Position numbers and translations under genes: made by a program
In this document: positions 53,880-64,000 of the stretch, piece by piece
Layout of the letters: each line of letters opens with the position of its first letter
How positions within the stretch are numbered: position 1 is the first letter of the stretch
Assembly: GCA_034440615.1 (NCBI GenBank)
Contig: JAOTOM010004682.1
Coordinates: 277,501-341,500, forward strand
DNA from: Ashinkailepas kermadecensis
Lineage: Eukaryota; Arthropoda; Thecostraca; Neolepadidae
Direction: 5' to 3'
Length of the DNA: 64,000 bases
Notes under the pieces: generated by a model
What the model saw: the letters and a program-made list of their open reading frames with translations, nothing else
What the model was told of the DNA's origin: nothing
Databases searched by the model: none

Positions 53880-54910
53880 TGTGGGGCCCCCAAGAATCCG
53901 CCGAGCTCAGGAAAAAAATGCGCCATGCTCCATAAAAATCCCGCTTGGCCCACCAAAAATCGCACCGGGGCTCAGAAAAATCACGTTGGGGCCCCCAAAA
54001 AGTAGCGCAGGGGCCCCTGATAATGACGCTGGGGCCACAAAAGTTTGCATCTGGGCCCCTGAAAATCACGCTGTTGCCGCAAAAAAAGTCGTGCCGGGGT
54101 TCAAGAAAATCACGACGGGGGCCACAAACGGTCGGGCCGGGGCCTCCCGAAAATCACGCTGAGACTGGGGTACTAAGAATTATCACCCGGGCCCCTGCAA
54201 ATCACGCTAGAGGCATGACAGGTCGCAACCGGGGCTCTAAAAGTCTGGTTGAGATCACCCAACAAATGAAGCCGGCGAAATGAAAAAGAGTCCGGACACG
54301 GAAAATCAATCTGGGATCTCAACAATGGCTCCAAAAGCCCACAAAACGTGTTGGGCCCCCAAAAACGTGTCGTAGCCACTAAAACTCGCGCAAGGGATCC
54401 CAACAAGTGACCACGGGGCCCCAAAAAATCGCACTTAGACCAAAAAAATGTCATGCCGCTTCTCTTGAAAATCTCACTGGGGCCAAACGTCGCGCCGGAG
54501 CCCCACAAGTCGCAGCTGGCTTCCCACAAACCAATATATATCCGGAATGTCACCCTGCGGACACAAAAATTGCGTCAAGGATCCACAAAATAAGAAGTCG
54601 TCGGACGCCGGAAAATAACCCTGTTGGGCACCGAAAATAACAACGCACCAGAAGCCCGAAGAATCGTACCGGGGTCCAAAAATATCCTGCAGGGGGCTTA
54701 CACAAAATAGACTTCACCACAAAAATCACAAGGGGACTCTATCGAGTTGACCAGAGCACCGGAAAATTCAGAATGGGTCCCGAAAGAAAATTATCCGAAG
54801 GGCCTTTCTACTCTCGATCGTGCAATCTGCGTGGGAAAAAACTCGTTGAGCAGCCGCAGTAGCGTACTAAAGGGAAAAATGCCCCTTCCTAATGTTAGGC
54901 ACCAAGGAAA
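53880..54910 (+). repeat. GGGCCCC-AAAATC array of hAT-2
   Basis: Units of 22-26 bp with GGGGCCCC.AAAAATCAC-type segments, in the same orientation as 12480-14100. From 54150 to 54910 the unit variants follow the order of 12490-13000 in hAT-1. Frames through the array are not genes. Confidence 0.87.
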
Positions 54911-55384
54911 TACTTTCACGCATCGTCATCACAGTTCAGGTCTGCTGTGCTCTGATGCTCCATCAAGGTCGGTGTGTTTTAGCATGCATCTGATCGCTGA
55001 AGTATTCTTATTTAAGCCGGTGTGTGTTTGTTGGCGTGTGGAGTGAGGAGGAGGGTAACCGTGACGGTGACGGTGACGATAGATCCGAGCCCACTGTATG
55101 GCACTGCAGTCGCATGCTATTGCTCAGAGTTGTAATGTTGACATGTACTGTGCACTGCTCTTTTATTTATGTGACTTCACCAGTTATTGGACGATTTTCC
55201 CCGTTGGTGAGGATGGTGAATAAACATGAACATACACATCGTCGAATAAAAAATAAGAATTTCTGAGATCTGAAAATATAGTGGGCGAAATCCGATGAGT
55301 TCTTGGTCGGGGTGGGGGTCGGGGGTCTAGTGCGCTGGTACTTCGTCCCCCGCCCCCAATGTTTTTCAAAAATCGACACCTCTG

Positions 55385-55392
55385 ACTGCAAC
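55385..55392. repeat. Right 8-bp target duplication of hAT-2
   Basis: ACTGCAAC after the CGACACCTCTG terminus, identical to 49066-49073. Confidence 0.93.
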
Positions 55393-55930
55393 AATAGGGA
55401 GCGACAGTAGGCAGCACTGACGATGATCCTAGCGACACCAGGGGGCGCTGTGTGCTCAGCGCGTTTGTGTCTGCAGCGATAGTGGTGCCACCTGTCAGAC
55501 GACGGTCGCTGGTCCGCCGGTGGAGTGGAGACGGTGGCGCCACTTGTCAGACAGGCTGGTGTCGGGTCCGGGCCAGTACCGCTCTCTGTGGCGGTAATGG
55601 CAACCACTGCGACTGGTGAGGGTGCCGGGGAGGAGTGGAGCGAGCAAAGTTATTGACTGGTAAACATCATTGTGTCCCCTTGACATTGGCTTCGCCAGGA
55701 ATTTTGCATTAGGTTAGGAAAACGTGAGGATTTCAGAGTTGAGTCTGTGTACACAACACGACACATGTAACGTTCAAGTTCGCGAAGCTTGGGAGACGCC
55801 TCATCCGTCTTGACCCAATGTCTCTGACCTCTGACGTCCTTGAAAACACCTAAGACTGGTGAGATACGGTGCATGATCATCACGTTCTCACTTCGGTTGT
55901 TGTGCGGCCGCGGCGCTGGTCGCGTCTGTA

Positions 55931-55966
55931 CTGTCGAGTCGAGGCCAGCCAGTCTCGACTCGACAG
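55931..55966. repeat. Perfect 13-bp inverted repeat
   Basis: CTGTCGAGTCGAG, 10-nt loop, CTCGACTCGACAG. It would fold as a strong hairpin. There is no T-run after it and no nearby gene to give it a role. Confidence 0.9.
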
Positions 55967-56103
55967 CACAGACCGGTCTCGACAGCATGGACCCTTATCA
56001 GCTGCGTTCGTGTATCTGAAACAGGCTAGCACACTCACCCCGACTAAGATGCGCCTGAAGCGGTCCAGCGACATGCGCGTGACCGGGGAGTTCCCCTCGT
56101 GGT

Positions 56104-56270
56104 TCGTGCTGGGAGGACCTGGTGGCGGTCACGGTGCGAGACATCGTGCACCATGTGGGTGCAGTTTAGCTCACTTGGTGGTTTGTGATGGCAGGGCCTG
56201 GAGGCCCGTCACGGTGTGAGACATCCTGTGCCACATGAGAGCAGTTTAGCTGATTTGGTGGTTCTATTTT
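56104..56270 (+). repeat. Tandem duplication, about 85-90 bp
   Basis: GGACCTGGTGGCGGTCACGG to GCAGTTTAGCTCACTTGGTG, followed by GGGCCTGGAGGCCCGTCACG to GCAGTTTAGCTGATTTGGTG. Confidence 0.8.
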
Positions 56271-56533
56271 TCGACAGTGATTCGGCCAAAAGATGAAGAA
56301 GATTGGTCGTCGCAGATATCGTCGCCATAAAAATGCAGCTTGGAGCTCGGAAAGTGTATATCAACCAAAGGGTAGAACTTTCCACGCTTTTAGAGAGTAC
56401 ACTTCCACCCACTTCCCTTTCCCGAATGTTGATGAGGTTTAGTGTGAGAGGTTTAGTGGGAAATTATTGGAAAGAATTGCGTGAAAAAATACCATTAGTC
56501 ATCCTTCTCATCCACTCATGTTGGAAAAGTGCC

Positions 56534-56640
56534 GCCAGAGAAATTATCTCTGGCACTGCGCGGATTCGAACTCGCGACTCTGCCATTGCTATTGCCATAG
56601 TGCAGATCGGGTCACGTAGTCGCTCGGTTACCCACACTCT
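56534..56640 (-). mobile_element. tRNA-like sequence, probably a SINE head
   Basis: On the minus strand GGTAACCGAGCGACTACG resembles the A box of a class II tRNA (Leu/Ser type), and AGTTCGAATCCGCG is a good B box with T-stem CGCG/CGCG. The acceptor ends do not pair. It is followed by a perfect GCCAGAGA/TCTCTGGC hairpin (56534-56554). A pseudo-tRNA or SINE start is more likely than a working tRNA. Confidence 0.5.
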
Positions 56641-57369
56641 TGATTCAGCTCACTCCTTTGTGAACTGTCCGCCCGAGGGACCTAGGGGTTAATCCGTGAT
56701 GCCTTGGTAGCAATGATTAACGCCGATGAAAGGGTTAAACTACAATAAAAGTGGCGCTTGAAAAGAGGTGAGACAACGACATCATGACCTAGCTGACATG
56801 GCATGACATGGCAGATGTTGATACATGTTGATGGCCTGCATGGTGACAAAGGCTGATCGTGCAGAACGTGACTAGTTTCAAGGGCAAGTAAAAGAACCAC
56901 TGCAATCTTGCACACTGATAAAAATTACTCCAAGGAGCTGTGGCGAGTTTCCAAAGACGACCCCCCTCTCCTCCCTCCCGCGTTTGTAGCGAAGCTGGTT
57001 GTGGGGGCACTTTAATTCCATAAATTTAGCTCCCACCCCCTGTGCGCCTATCGCGAGGTTCTGGCAGATACCATAGCCCGGGGCCGAGCTGCTTACGCCG
57101 GCACGGCGTCACCGACCGCCGGCTCGGCCAGCAGCTATTGTCCCCCTCCCCACTTCCGGCCGACACACGGCACCTCGGGTCAGGGTGATGAGCACTGTCT
57201 GCTGCAAGTGACCTCGATAGGATATGTCAGCGAGTCTATTCTGAGAGCCATAGTCGGGCAGGTGTGTGTGTGTACATGACTGAGAGATGACAGGTGCATA
57301 GATGAGTGGTATGACTGTGATATGTCAGGCCTCTGTTACTGCGGCGATCTCACGTCGTTACTGTCTTGA

Positions 57370-57374
<5 letters not shown>

Positions 57375-57404
<30 letters not shown>
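57375..57404. repeat. (TG)n microsatellite
   Basis: About 15 TG units inside repeat R copy 2. Confidence 0.95.
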
Positions 57405-57406
<2 letters not shown>

Positions 57407-57667
57407 AATGACAGGTATGACAGATGTCATGCCCCGTGGCCATTGTCAGGTGTGTCTGTGATATTAGGTGAGTCGGTGATGTCAGGTGTGGCTAGGAGGT
57501 ATATGAGGACCCGTGTATGTTTAAGTCAAGGTAGGTGTCTATGGTTTATGAATGTAATGGTAGCATATAATAATGATTGACTGCTGAGTGAATGGTCCCC
57601 CATAGGTCTGTGGATCTCAGATGCCAGCTGTCCGTGAGCAGCTGTAGTCATGTGTCGCTATTGTCAG

Positions 57668-58374
57668 GCGCTGTGTCGCCCCGACCAGCCAGCTGCCTGT
57701 GTGCCGCTGAGCTCAGCAGCTCTGGTGTCAGACGCCAGGCCGCGGCGCGGTGTCGCCCCGACCAGCCAGCTGCCTGTGTGCCGCTGAGCTCAGCAGCTCT
57801 GGTGTCAGACGCCAGGCCGCGGCGCGGTGTCACCCTGACCAGCCAGCTGCCTGTGTGCCGCTGAGCTCAGCAGCTCTGGTGTCAGACGCCAGGCCGCGGC
57901 GCGGTGTCGCCCCGACCAGCCAGCTGCCTGTGTGCCGCTGAGCTCAGCAGCTCTGGTGTCAGACGCCAGGCCGCGGCGCGGTGTCGCCCCGACCAGCCAG
58001 CTGCCTGTGTGCCGCTGAGCTCAGCAGCTCTGGTGTCAGACGCCAGGCCGCGGCGCGGTGTCGCCCTGACCAGCCAGCTGCCTGTGTGCCGCTGAGCTCA
58101 GCAGCTCTGGTGTCAGACACCAGGCCGCAGCGCGGTGTCGCCCTGACCAGCCAGCTGCCTGTGTGCCGCTGAGCTCAGCAGCTCTGGTGTCAGACGCCAG
58201 GCCGCAGCGCGGTGTCGCCCCGACCAGCCAGCTGCCTGTGTGCCGCTGAGCTCAGCAGCTCTGGTGTCAGACGCCAGGCCGCGGCGCGGTGTCGCCCCGA
58301 CCAGCCAGCTGCCTGTGTGCCGCTGAGCTCAGCAGCTCTGGTGTCAGACGCCAGGCCGCAGCGCGGTGCCGCCG
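57668..58374 (+). repeat. 77-bp VNTR, nine units
   Basis: The unit starts CGCCCCGACCAGCCAGCTGC and includes GAGCTCAGCAGCTC and GACGCCAGGCCGCGGCGCGG. Starts are spaced by 77 bp (for example 57908, 57985, 58062, 58139, 58216, 58293). Units differ at only a few positions (GCCCCG/GCCCTG, CGGCGC/CAGCGC). 77 is not a multiple of 3, so the repeated ORFs are period artefacts. Confidence 0.95.
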
Positions 58375-58480
58375 AATTGTGCCGAGGACAGCATGGTTCA
58401 CACGAGTCGGCCGAGGCTCTGGTTACGACCAGAGACAGCTCTGGAAATGTCTCTCATGTCTCAGAGGGACAGCGCGCCCG

Positions 58481-59499
58481 TCGGTGCAGGAAAGTTCACT
58501 GAGTGTGAGCACTGTTTTCGGATGCGACGCGGAAGTCACATATTCTGGATATGTCACGTGATTTTTAGCCAGTGATTATTAGCCAGTGGCGTGGCGTTGC
58601 ATTGGACGGCCAGGGCGTTGGCTGTCGTGTTTAGCTGGTGCGGAAAGGAGCCGGAAAGGAGTCTTGAGACGGCGCTCAGCGGGACAGGGCGGCCGATGGC
58701 AGGTCCTGTCCAGTACTTCGGTATTGAGGTACGTGGGACTTTGACTGATAATCACTGTCTGTCTGGTATGGCTGTTGAGATATCGTCTCTTGAATATTTG
58801 AACGTACAGCGTGATTGAAGACCGGCCAGCGTGTGAACTAGATCGTCTGAACTTTGATGTCTCGTTGAACGTTGGAACTGATTAATGAGAGATGGGAGAC
58901 TGGGCCTATATGCCATGACGTGAATGATGTTTAACAAAACACGACTGTTGAGATGTACGTTGGCCAATAAGTTGTTGAATGTCAAGATGTGGGATAGCCG
59001 AGCGAATTGTCGTGTCAAGCTCGATTGAGGCGGTGTGTTACTTAAGGATAGTATTACATTAATATGCCTATTACGCAGCACTATTGAATCACGAATAATT
59101 GTCTCCATTAGTCTGCTTATTATTGTCACAATAAAAGTGCGGGATTGGCAATGATTGTCAAGAGAGGCTTTTGGATTTGTGGTACAGAGCCATTAAACAT
59201 ATTTTTAACATTTAATTTTATATCGTTTTGATATCGTGGTTTTAATATCGCCAACGCGAGGTCCATAGTACTGTTCACGTAGCCCAACGAAGTTTTTCCT
59301 AGACATAAGTTGAGATGTCAGGCATGGAAAGAAACCTCGTTGCACGTTTGATACTCACAACTCCCAACTGTATCATGCCAAAACTCACAAATTATCTTCT
59401 TCACTACCACCATGAGCTGTGAAGCTGTCCCAATACCCTCTCATTGTTCTTTTAAATGTTTAGATACTCTCGGCAGGTTCTTTTCTTCCGCACTTCAGC
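58481..59499. other. No gene seen
   Basis: A small minus-strand frame (58752-59129) has no recognisable domain. No strong repeat. Confidence 0.45.
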
Positions 59500-59740
59500 C
59501 CTTTTTGACCTGTCACCGCCAAAACACCTCCTGTGAGCCATCCCTGCCGCGGTCCTTTGGAACCTGCCACTGTGACCTCTTGTGACCCATCATTGCCAGG
59601 AAACCTCCTGTTATCTGTCACTGTCAGGAAACCTGTTGTGATCCGTCACTGCTAGGAAACCTCTTGTGATCCGTCACTGTCAGGGATCCTTTTGGAACCC
59701 GTTATTGTCAGGGAACCTCCTGTCACTGCCAGGGGACTGA
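59500..59740 (+). repeat. Degenerate about 31-bp repeat
   Basis: CTGTCACTG.CAGGAAACCT and CTTGTGATCCGTCACTG recur about seven times with variable spacing of 25-38 bp. Confidence 0.75.
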
Positions 59741-61134
59741 ATGTGCTGAGTTGCAAGTGTAGTGTCGGTCGCCCTTCACTTCACGTTGTTTCACTGGCGG
59801 TAATCCGGCTTCCTGACAGCGTGTTGCATGGTCAGAGAATGAGCCATCGGTTGCAGCGACTGTACGACCGACAGACTGTGCTCTGGCACGATTCGTGCAA
59901 CTTCCCACTTCGTAGCCCTGTACTACTTCCTGACTGCCGGCGATCCAAGTCCTCTATGTAATGAGTACTGATGTGATGAAGATATTCCTTTTCTCCCGGT
60001 GTAAGAACTATTTGAACCTTGATTCAGTCAAGAAAAGTAATTTTCGCTTTATAATGAAGGCGCCATGTTTCAATTTACCCCACCTATGAAGGCCAGAAGC
60101 CAAAAAGGCAATGGGATCATCCCGTCTCCGATCTCGTCATGTGAACACTAACTACCGAGATCGAGGTGCAATTATAGTGTTGTGAACGTTGTGGCGCACG
60201 TTTGCGGGCATGCGGTAAATGCCTGCTCAGTCTTGGCATGCAGGTGCAGAAGAACTTGCATTTCGAATCGTGGAGCTTCCACACATCACGCACGACATCA
60301 GTGACTACGTGACACACCCGAGTGCATGCCCAGTGTATTGTACCCACACGTAGAAATTAGAGCGAAACACTGTCATTGCCAGGACGGCGTGCCGTGCGGC
60401 ACCCACGCAACCCCCCGGCAGAGTGGCATGGACTTCGATGGTGCCTCAGCCATCGATGCAGCCTCGGAGAAATCTGGTGTTCGCCTGCACTTAGCAACGC
60501 CAACAAGCGTGTTTATCCGTGGCGTACGCTGTGACGCTCAAGTATCACGTGGATCTCGATATCTGACGCCGATGTTCCACCAGAGGATGATCTGCTTAAT
60601 GACCTCTACGCCTCACCACTTGCCTCACCTGCTTCACCACACATCCAGTCGACGAACGTCTGACCACACTGATCAATACTACTTTTGCTGACATCCAAGC
60701 AATGCATTCTGTACCAAGGCCAGTGCTGATTGCATCATGTGGTTTTGTAATCGCACATCACACATTGCGCTTTGCCAACTGCTCGTCACACCGCCTGCTC
60801 GCCAGGCGACAGCAGCCGCCTGCTGGCTTTCTTGTACGTGTCCCCTTCTGCCAGCACTGCCGATTGTCCACACCGCACGTGTGGTGGGAACTCGTCGACA
60901 TCGTGTGGATCAAGGTCACGTCCGCCTGTGATATGCACTCCCCCCTCCCCTCCCACAGAGGTGGCACCAGCTGTGGCCGAAACTGTACGGCAGTGACGCG
61001 GCACCCCTAGCGCGGTCACTGCCAGAACACAGCTGCTCCGCATGTGTTGTCGTCCCGGCCACAGTCGCTGACTAGACGGCCGGAACTGCCGGAAACACCA
61101 CACCATCACCACACAGTCGGTGGTGGTCGTGACG
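59741..61134. other. No gene seen
   Basis: Several overlapping frames (60117-61175) on both strands lack recognisable domains. It leads into the 62-bp minisatellite. Confidence 0.4.
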
Positions 61135-62270
61135 CGACACATCAGGCCCTGCCACTGGAGGCCGGCCACTACCACACACCATCACCGGGGACACGACACA
61201 ACATCAGGTCCTGCCACTGGAGGCCGGCCACTACCACACACCATCACCGGGGACACGACACAACATCAGGTCCTGCCACTGGAGGCCGGCCACTACCACA
61301 CACCACCACCGGGGACACGACACAACATCAGGCCCTGCCACTGGAGGCCGGCCACTACCACACACCACCACCGGGGACACGACACAACACCAGGCCCTGC
61401 CACTGGAGGCCGGCCACTACCACACACCATCACCGGGACACGACACAACATCAGGTCCTGCTACTGGAGGCCGGCCACTACCATACACCACCACCGGGGA
61501 CACGACACAACATCAGGCCCTGCCACTGGAGGCCGGCCACTACCACACACCATCACCGGGGACACGACACAACATCAGGCCCTGCCACTAGAGGCCGGCC
61601 ACTACCACACACCATCACCGAGGACACGACACAACATCAGGCCCTGCCACTGGAGGCCGGCCACTACCACACACCATCACCGGGGACACGACACAACACC
61701 AGGCCCTGCCACTGGAGGCCGGCCACTACCACACACCATCACCGGGACACGACACAACATCAGGCCCTGCCACTGGAGGCCGGCCACTACCACACACCAT
61801 CACCGGGGACACGACACAACACCAGGTCCTGTCACTGGAGACCGGCCATTACTACACACCATCACCGGGGACACGACACAACACCAGGCCCTGCCACTGG
61901 AGGCCGGCCACTACCACACACCACCACCGGGGACACGACACAACACCAGGCCCTGCCACTGGAGGCCGGCCACTACCACACACCATCACCGGGGACACGA
62001 CACAACATCAGGTCCTGCCACTGGAGGCCGGCCACTACCACACACCACCACCGGGGACACGACACAACACCAGGCCCTGCCACTGGAGGCCGGCCACTAC
62101 CACACACCATCACCGGGGACACGACACAACACCAGGCCCTGCCACTGGAGGCCGGCCACTACCACACACCATCACCGGGGACACGACACAACACCAGGCC
62201 CTGCCACTGGAGGCCGGCCACCACCACACACCATCACCGAGGACACGACACAACATCAGGTCCTGTCAGA
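61135..62270 (+). repeat. 62-bp minisatellite, about 18 units
   Basis: The unit contains CACTGGAGGCCGGCCACTAC, CACACACCATCACCGGGG and ACACGACACAACATCAGGCC. Starts of GCCGGCC at 61161, 61223, 61285, 61347 and 61409 fix the period at 62. A few units lack one or two G. The unit has no stop in any forward frame, so two overlapping frames of over 430 codons run through it. They are not evidence of a gene. Confidence 0.95.
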
Positions 62271-63223
62271 CAGTCAGAACTGCCACACCATCATCGATGG
62301 CACGACACAACACCGGGTCCTGCGACAAGAGCTGTCAAATCATCCCCAGAGGAGTGACATGGTGCCGGTCTGTCACCTCATGTGCTCTTCATCTCCACAT
62401 GTCGAGTTTAATTAACTACATGGGTTTAAGGACATTTGAAAGACCGATTTTCGCTCTCTCGCATCTGAGGACATACTGGCACGATGGATTGTAAGACGCA
62501 TTGACATCCCTGACACCTGCTCTCCTGCATGTCATCTGGAGATTTTTCAGTATTTCTCGAAGACAAATTATCAACATCCCTGCACTTTGTTGTTAATGCT
62601 TTTGGGTTTAATGTTCCGCCAAAAGTTGGGATGCTTCTTATATGATATGTGGATTATATGTGCAATTTTAAAATGTCCAATGCATTGGAGGGACTTGGGT
62701 TTCCCATATGTGAAGCAACAGTCATCAAGGCAGGAACTAAACACTTTAAATTGCCACTAAAATACACGGTAACTTAAACTTCCCTGGTCGGAAATATACC
62801 TAAAGTGCAGTATTTGTGGGAAAAGATTGCGGCATAACCTTCCTCCCCCCCCCAATCCAGGCCGTACAGAACAAAAGTCCAGCAAAAGATCTTCGGGCAG
62901 CACACGTTTGCTGCATTCCCACAGTGAGCATTTGAAATCGATGCAGCTATACGCATATGTCTTTGCATCCTCGTGACCTACTCCCAAATTTAACGCTGTA
63001 CCGATGTGAATGATATAAAGCAATATAGATGCATTGCCATCATCCCCAATACAATACGTGCGGAACAAAATATTCGAGGATGTTAAGCCGTGCATGAGTT
63101 GCTTGTGCATTTTTAGTTAGTTAAACTTGTTATAGAGCCCTTTTTTGAGTGGGCTCAACCGAATTGAAAAACATGAGTTGTAAAATACCCTGATTCTTCA
63201 CCGAAAAGAATAACAACAGTGGG
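62271..63223. other. No gene seen
   Basis: Begins with the decayed last units of the minisatellite (to about 62340). The minus-strand frame 62757-63110 has no recognisable domain. Confidence 0.45.
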
Positions 63224-63568
63224 TCAGGCCGCTGCTGAGAAGGCAACACCGACAATATCGCCTTCTACATCGCTGGTCTGGGGGTCCGACTGCTCACCGG
63301 GCTCGCCTGGAGAGCACACGTGAGAGCTGAAGTCCTCCCTGACCAGGACGTAGCCTTCGGGGCAGGGTTCGCCGGCAGCCACAGCCACCTCTCCGGCCTC
63401 CAAGAAGGGCGTGTGGCCGCACTGGCAGAGCACGCAGTCACCCTGACGTCCTGTCAGGCCGCAGTCGGCAGGACACTCGCCGACGCCGCACAGCTTCGTG
63501 TCGTAGTCTGTGGAGCCGGACCGGGTCTGGTCAGCACCCAACCCTCTGGACACCCGCTCGTGACGCAC
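63224..63568 (-). CDS. Hypothetical cysteine-rich reading frame
   Basis: A minus-strand frame of 114 codons. Its last 85 residues have nine cysteines: ECPADCGLTGRQGDCVLCQC, then EPCPEGYVLVREDFSSHVCS, ending EGDIVGVAFSAAA. The pattern looks like an extracellular cysteine-rich domain. VAFSA resembles the first strand of C1q domains, but too little is present to call one. The upstream part runs into the 77-bp repeat (63491-63680), so the start is not reliable. Possibly an exon of a secreted protein gene; unproven. Confidence 0.35.
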   Translation of the reverse strand: MRHERVSRGLGADQTRSGSTDYDTKLCGVGECPADCGLTGRQGDCVLCQCGHTPFLEAGEVAVAAGEPCPEGYVLVREDFSSHVCSPGEPGEQSDPQTSDVEGDIVGVAFSAAA

Positions 63569-63680
63569 AGTCTCGTGTCGTAGTCTGTGGAGCCAGACCG
63601 GGTCTGGTCAGCACCCAACCCTCTGGACACCCGCTCGTGCCGCACAGTCTCGTGTCGCAGTCTGTGGAGCCGGACTGGGT
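63491..63680 (+). repeat. 77-bp tandem repeat, about 2.5 units
   Basis: CGTGTCGTAGTCTGTGGAGC and CACCCAACCCTCTGGACACC recur with starts at 63491, 63568 and 63645 (77 bp). The sequence is unlike the 77-bp VNTR at 57668-58374; the equal period may be chance. Confidence 0.9.
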
Positions 63681-64000
63681 CTGTTAGAAATCACGCTCGT
63701 GATATATTCCCCGAGTCTGAGCACCCGGAACCTCTCCTGGCCCACTCAGAACTCAATCTACAGAGAAACTGCACATCCTGGCCTTGGAGTCACCCTCACC
63801 CCCACCCCACCCCACCTTAATTGTGAAAGCTTTCATAGATGTATTGAGCAATTTAGACGGAACACCATGAATTTGAGCACTAGCAGTTACGAGAGCGTAA
63901 ATCATTTATTACGTACACAGATTATATTATGTTACGTCAGGTTTGTTCTTCACAAGCCTTAAGAACAGCGTGAGATGAAATGAACACACCATGTGAAAGA
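63681..64000. other. No gene seen
   Basis: Right end of the window. A short CACCCCCACC-type run at 63790-63815. No domain is seen in either strand. Confidence 0.45.

Larger units (their letters stand above)
49074..55384. mobile_element. Giant non-autonomous hAT-type element hAT-2 (6,311 bp)
   Basis: The left end is CAGGGGCGTCGATTTGTATC. The right end read inward is CAGAGGTGTCGATTTTTGAA (16 of 20 identical up to the divergence). It is flanked by the perfect duplication ACTGCAAC. The terminal CAGGGGCGTCG is the same as in hAT-1. G/C runs lie just inside both ends (49140-49165 and 55303-55360). No transposase frame. The interior has an AACCT-rich 507-bp repeat, a Penelope palindrome and, at 53880-54910, the GGGCCCC array that is colinear with hAT-1. 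Confidence 0.88.
55393..56533. other. No gene seen; GC-rich with hairpin and duplication
   Basis: Overlapping frames on both strands without domains. It holds the 13-bp inverted repeat at 55931-55966 and the duplication at 56104-56270. Confidence 0.45.
56980..58480 (+). repeat. Dispersed repeat R, copy 2
   Basis: Colinear with 18822-19700, same strand (landmarks in that entry). It is longer because one internal segment is expanded as the 77-bp VNTR (57668-58374). A (TG)n run at 57375-57404 stands where copy 1 has GTGTGTGTGTAC words. Confidence 0.75.

Noticed and set aside
56551..56640. Functional tRNA-Leu/Ser on the minus strand
   Set aside because: The promoter boxes fit, but the acceptor ends are not complementary.
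57592..58561. Series of repeated + frames of 63-96 codons starting MSPRPASC
   Set aside because: They recur every 77 bp in rotating frames and reflect the VNTR.
61044..62415. Two overlapping + frames of 437 and 431 codons, His/Thr/Gly-rich
   Set aside because: Produced by a stop-free 62-bp minisatellite. Both frames are open for the same reason, and units do not favour silent changes.

Overview
The window looks like repeat-dense intergenic DNA from an animal nuclear genome, with no bacterial or organellar signature. The retroelements are of animal type: I-clade, CR1/L2-like and Penelope-like. Many clusters of the AACCT pentamer (TTAGG on the other strand) make an arthropod the most likely host. 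That assignment is inference; I found no host gene that fixes the species. No convincing complete multi-exon host gene is present. The nearest candidates are a THAP zinc-finger relic (34191-34388), a cysteine-containing ORF (16077-16433) and a cysteine-rich reading frame at the right end (63224-63568, minus strand).

Layout, left to right. 1-18146 is a nest of transposons. Fragments of an I-clade-like LINE on the + strand lie at 1-2417 (endonuclease, reverse transcriptase, thumb) and at 17479-18146 (RNase H plus CCHC knuckle). They flank a minus-strand LINE, called LINE-A here, with ORF1 at 17249-9359 and ORF2 pieces at 7315-2396. LINE-A is itself broken twice. A 5'-truncated CR1-like LINE-B (3285-5424) sits inside its RT domain with a GACCA target duplication. 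A 7.06 kb hAT-type element (9580-16642) sits inside ORF1 with a perfect 8-bp duplication, ATTGTGAT. The hAT interior is almost entirely degenerate 20-25 bp repeats.

18800-32500 holds a dispersed repeat (copy 1 of two), two inverted copies of a TTAA-flanked MITE that carries clusters of AGGTCA motifs, inverted simple-repeat arrays around an AACCT core, a 3 kb inverted repeat, and two GC-rich minisatellites. 34-38 kb has the THAP relic, a Penelope-like remnant with a GIY-YIG endonuclease, and further TTAA elements. 40-48 kb contains at least four Penelope-like fragments in both orientations around a 3.07 kb PIF/Harbinger element (43948-47022) with a truncated, frameshifted transposase.

49074-55384 is a second giant hAT-type element of the same family, again with a perfect 8-bp duplication (ACTGCAAC). 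Inside it are about three copies of a roughly 507-bp AACCT-rich repeat, a 273-bp palindrome made of Penelope ends with a hammerhead-like motif, and a GGGCCCC array colinear with that of the first hAT element. 56.9-64 kb holds the second copy of the dispersed repeat, expanded by a 77-bp VNTR, then an 18-unit 62-bp minisatellite, then another 77-bp repeat.

The elements do not work together as a pathway. The order of nesting gives a relative history: I-LINE fragments oldest, then LINE-A, then LINE-B and hAT-1, then a SINE remnant inside hAT-1. Boundaries given with target duplications were read directly. Boundaries of arrays and old fragments are approximate.
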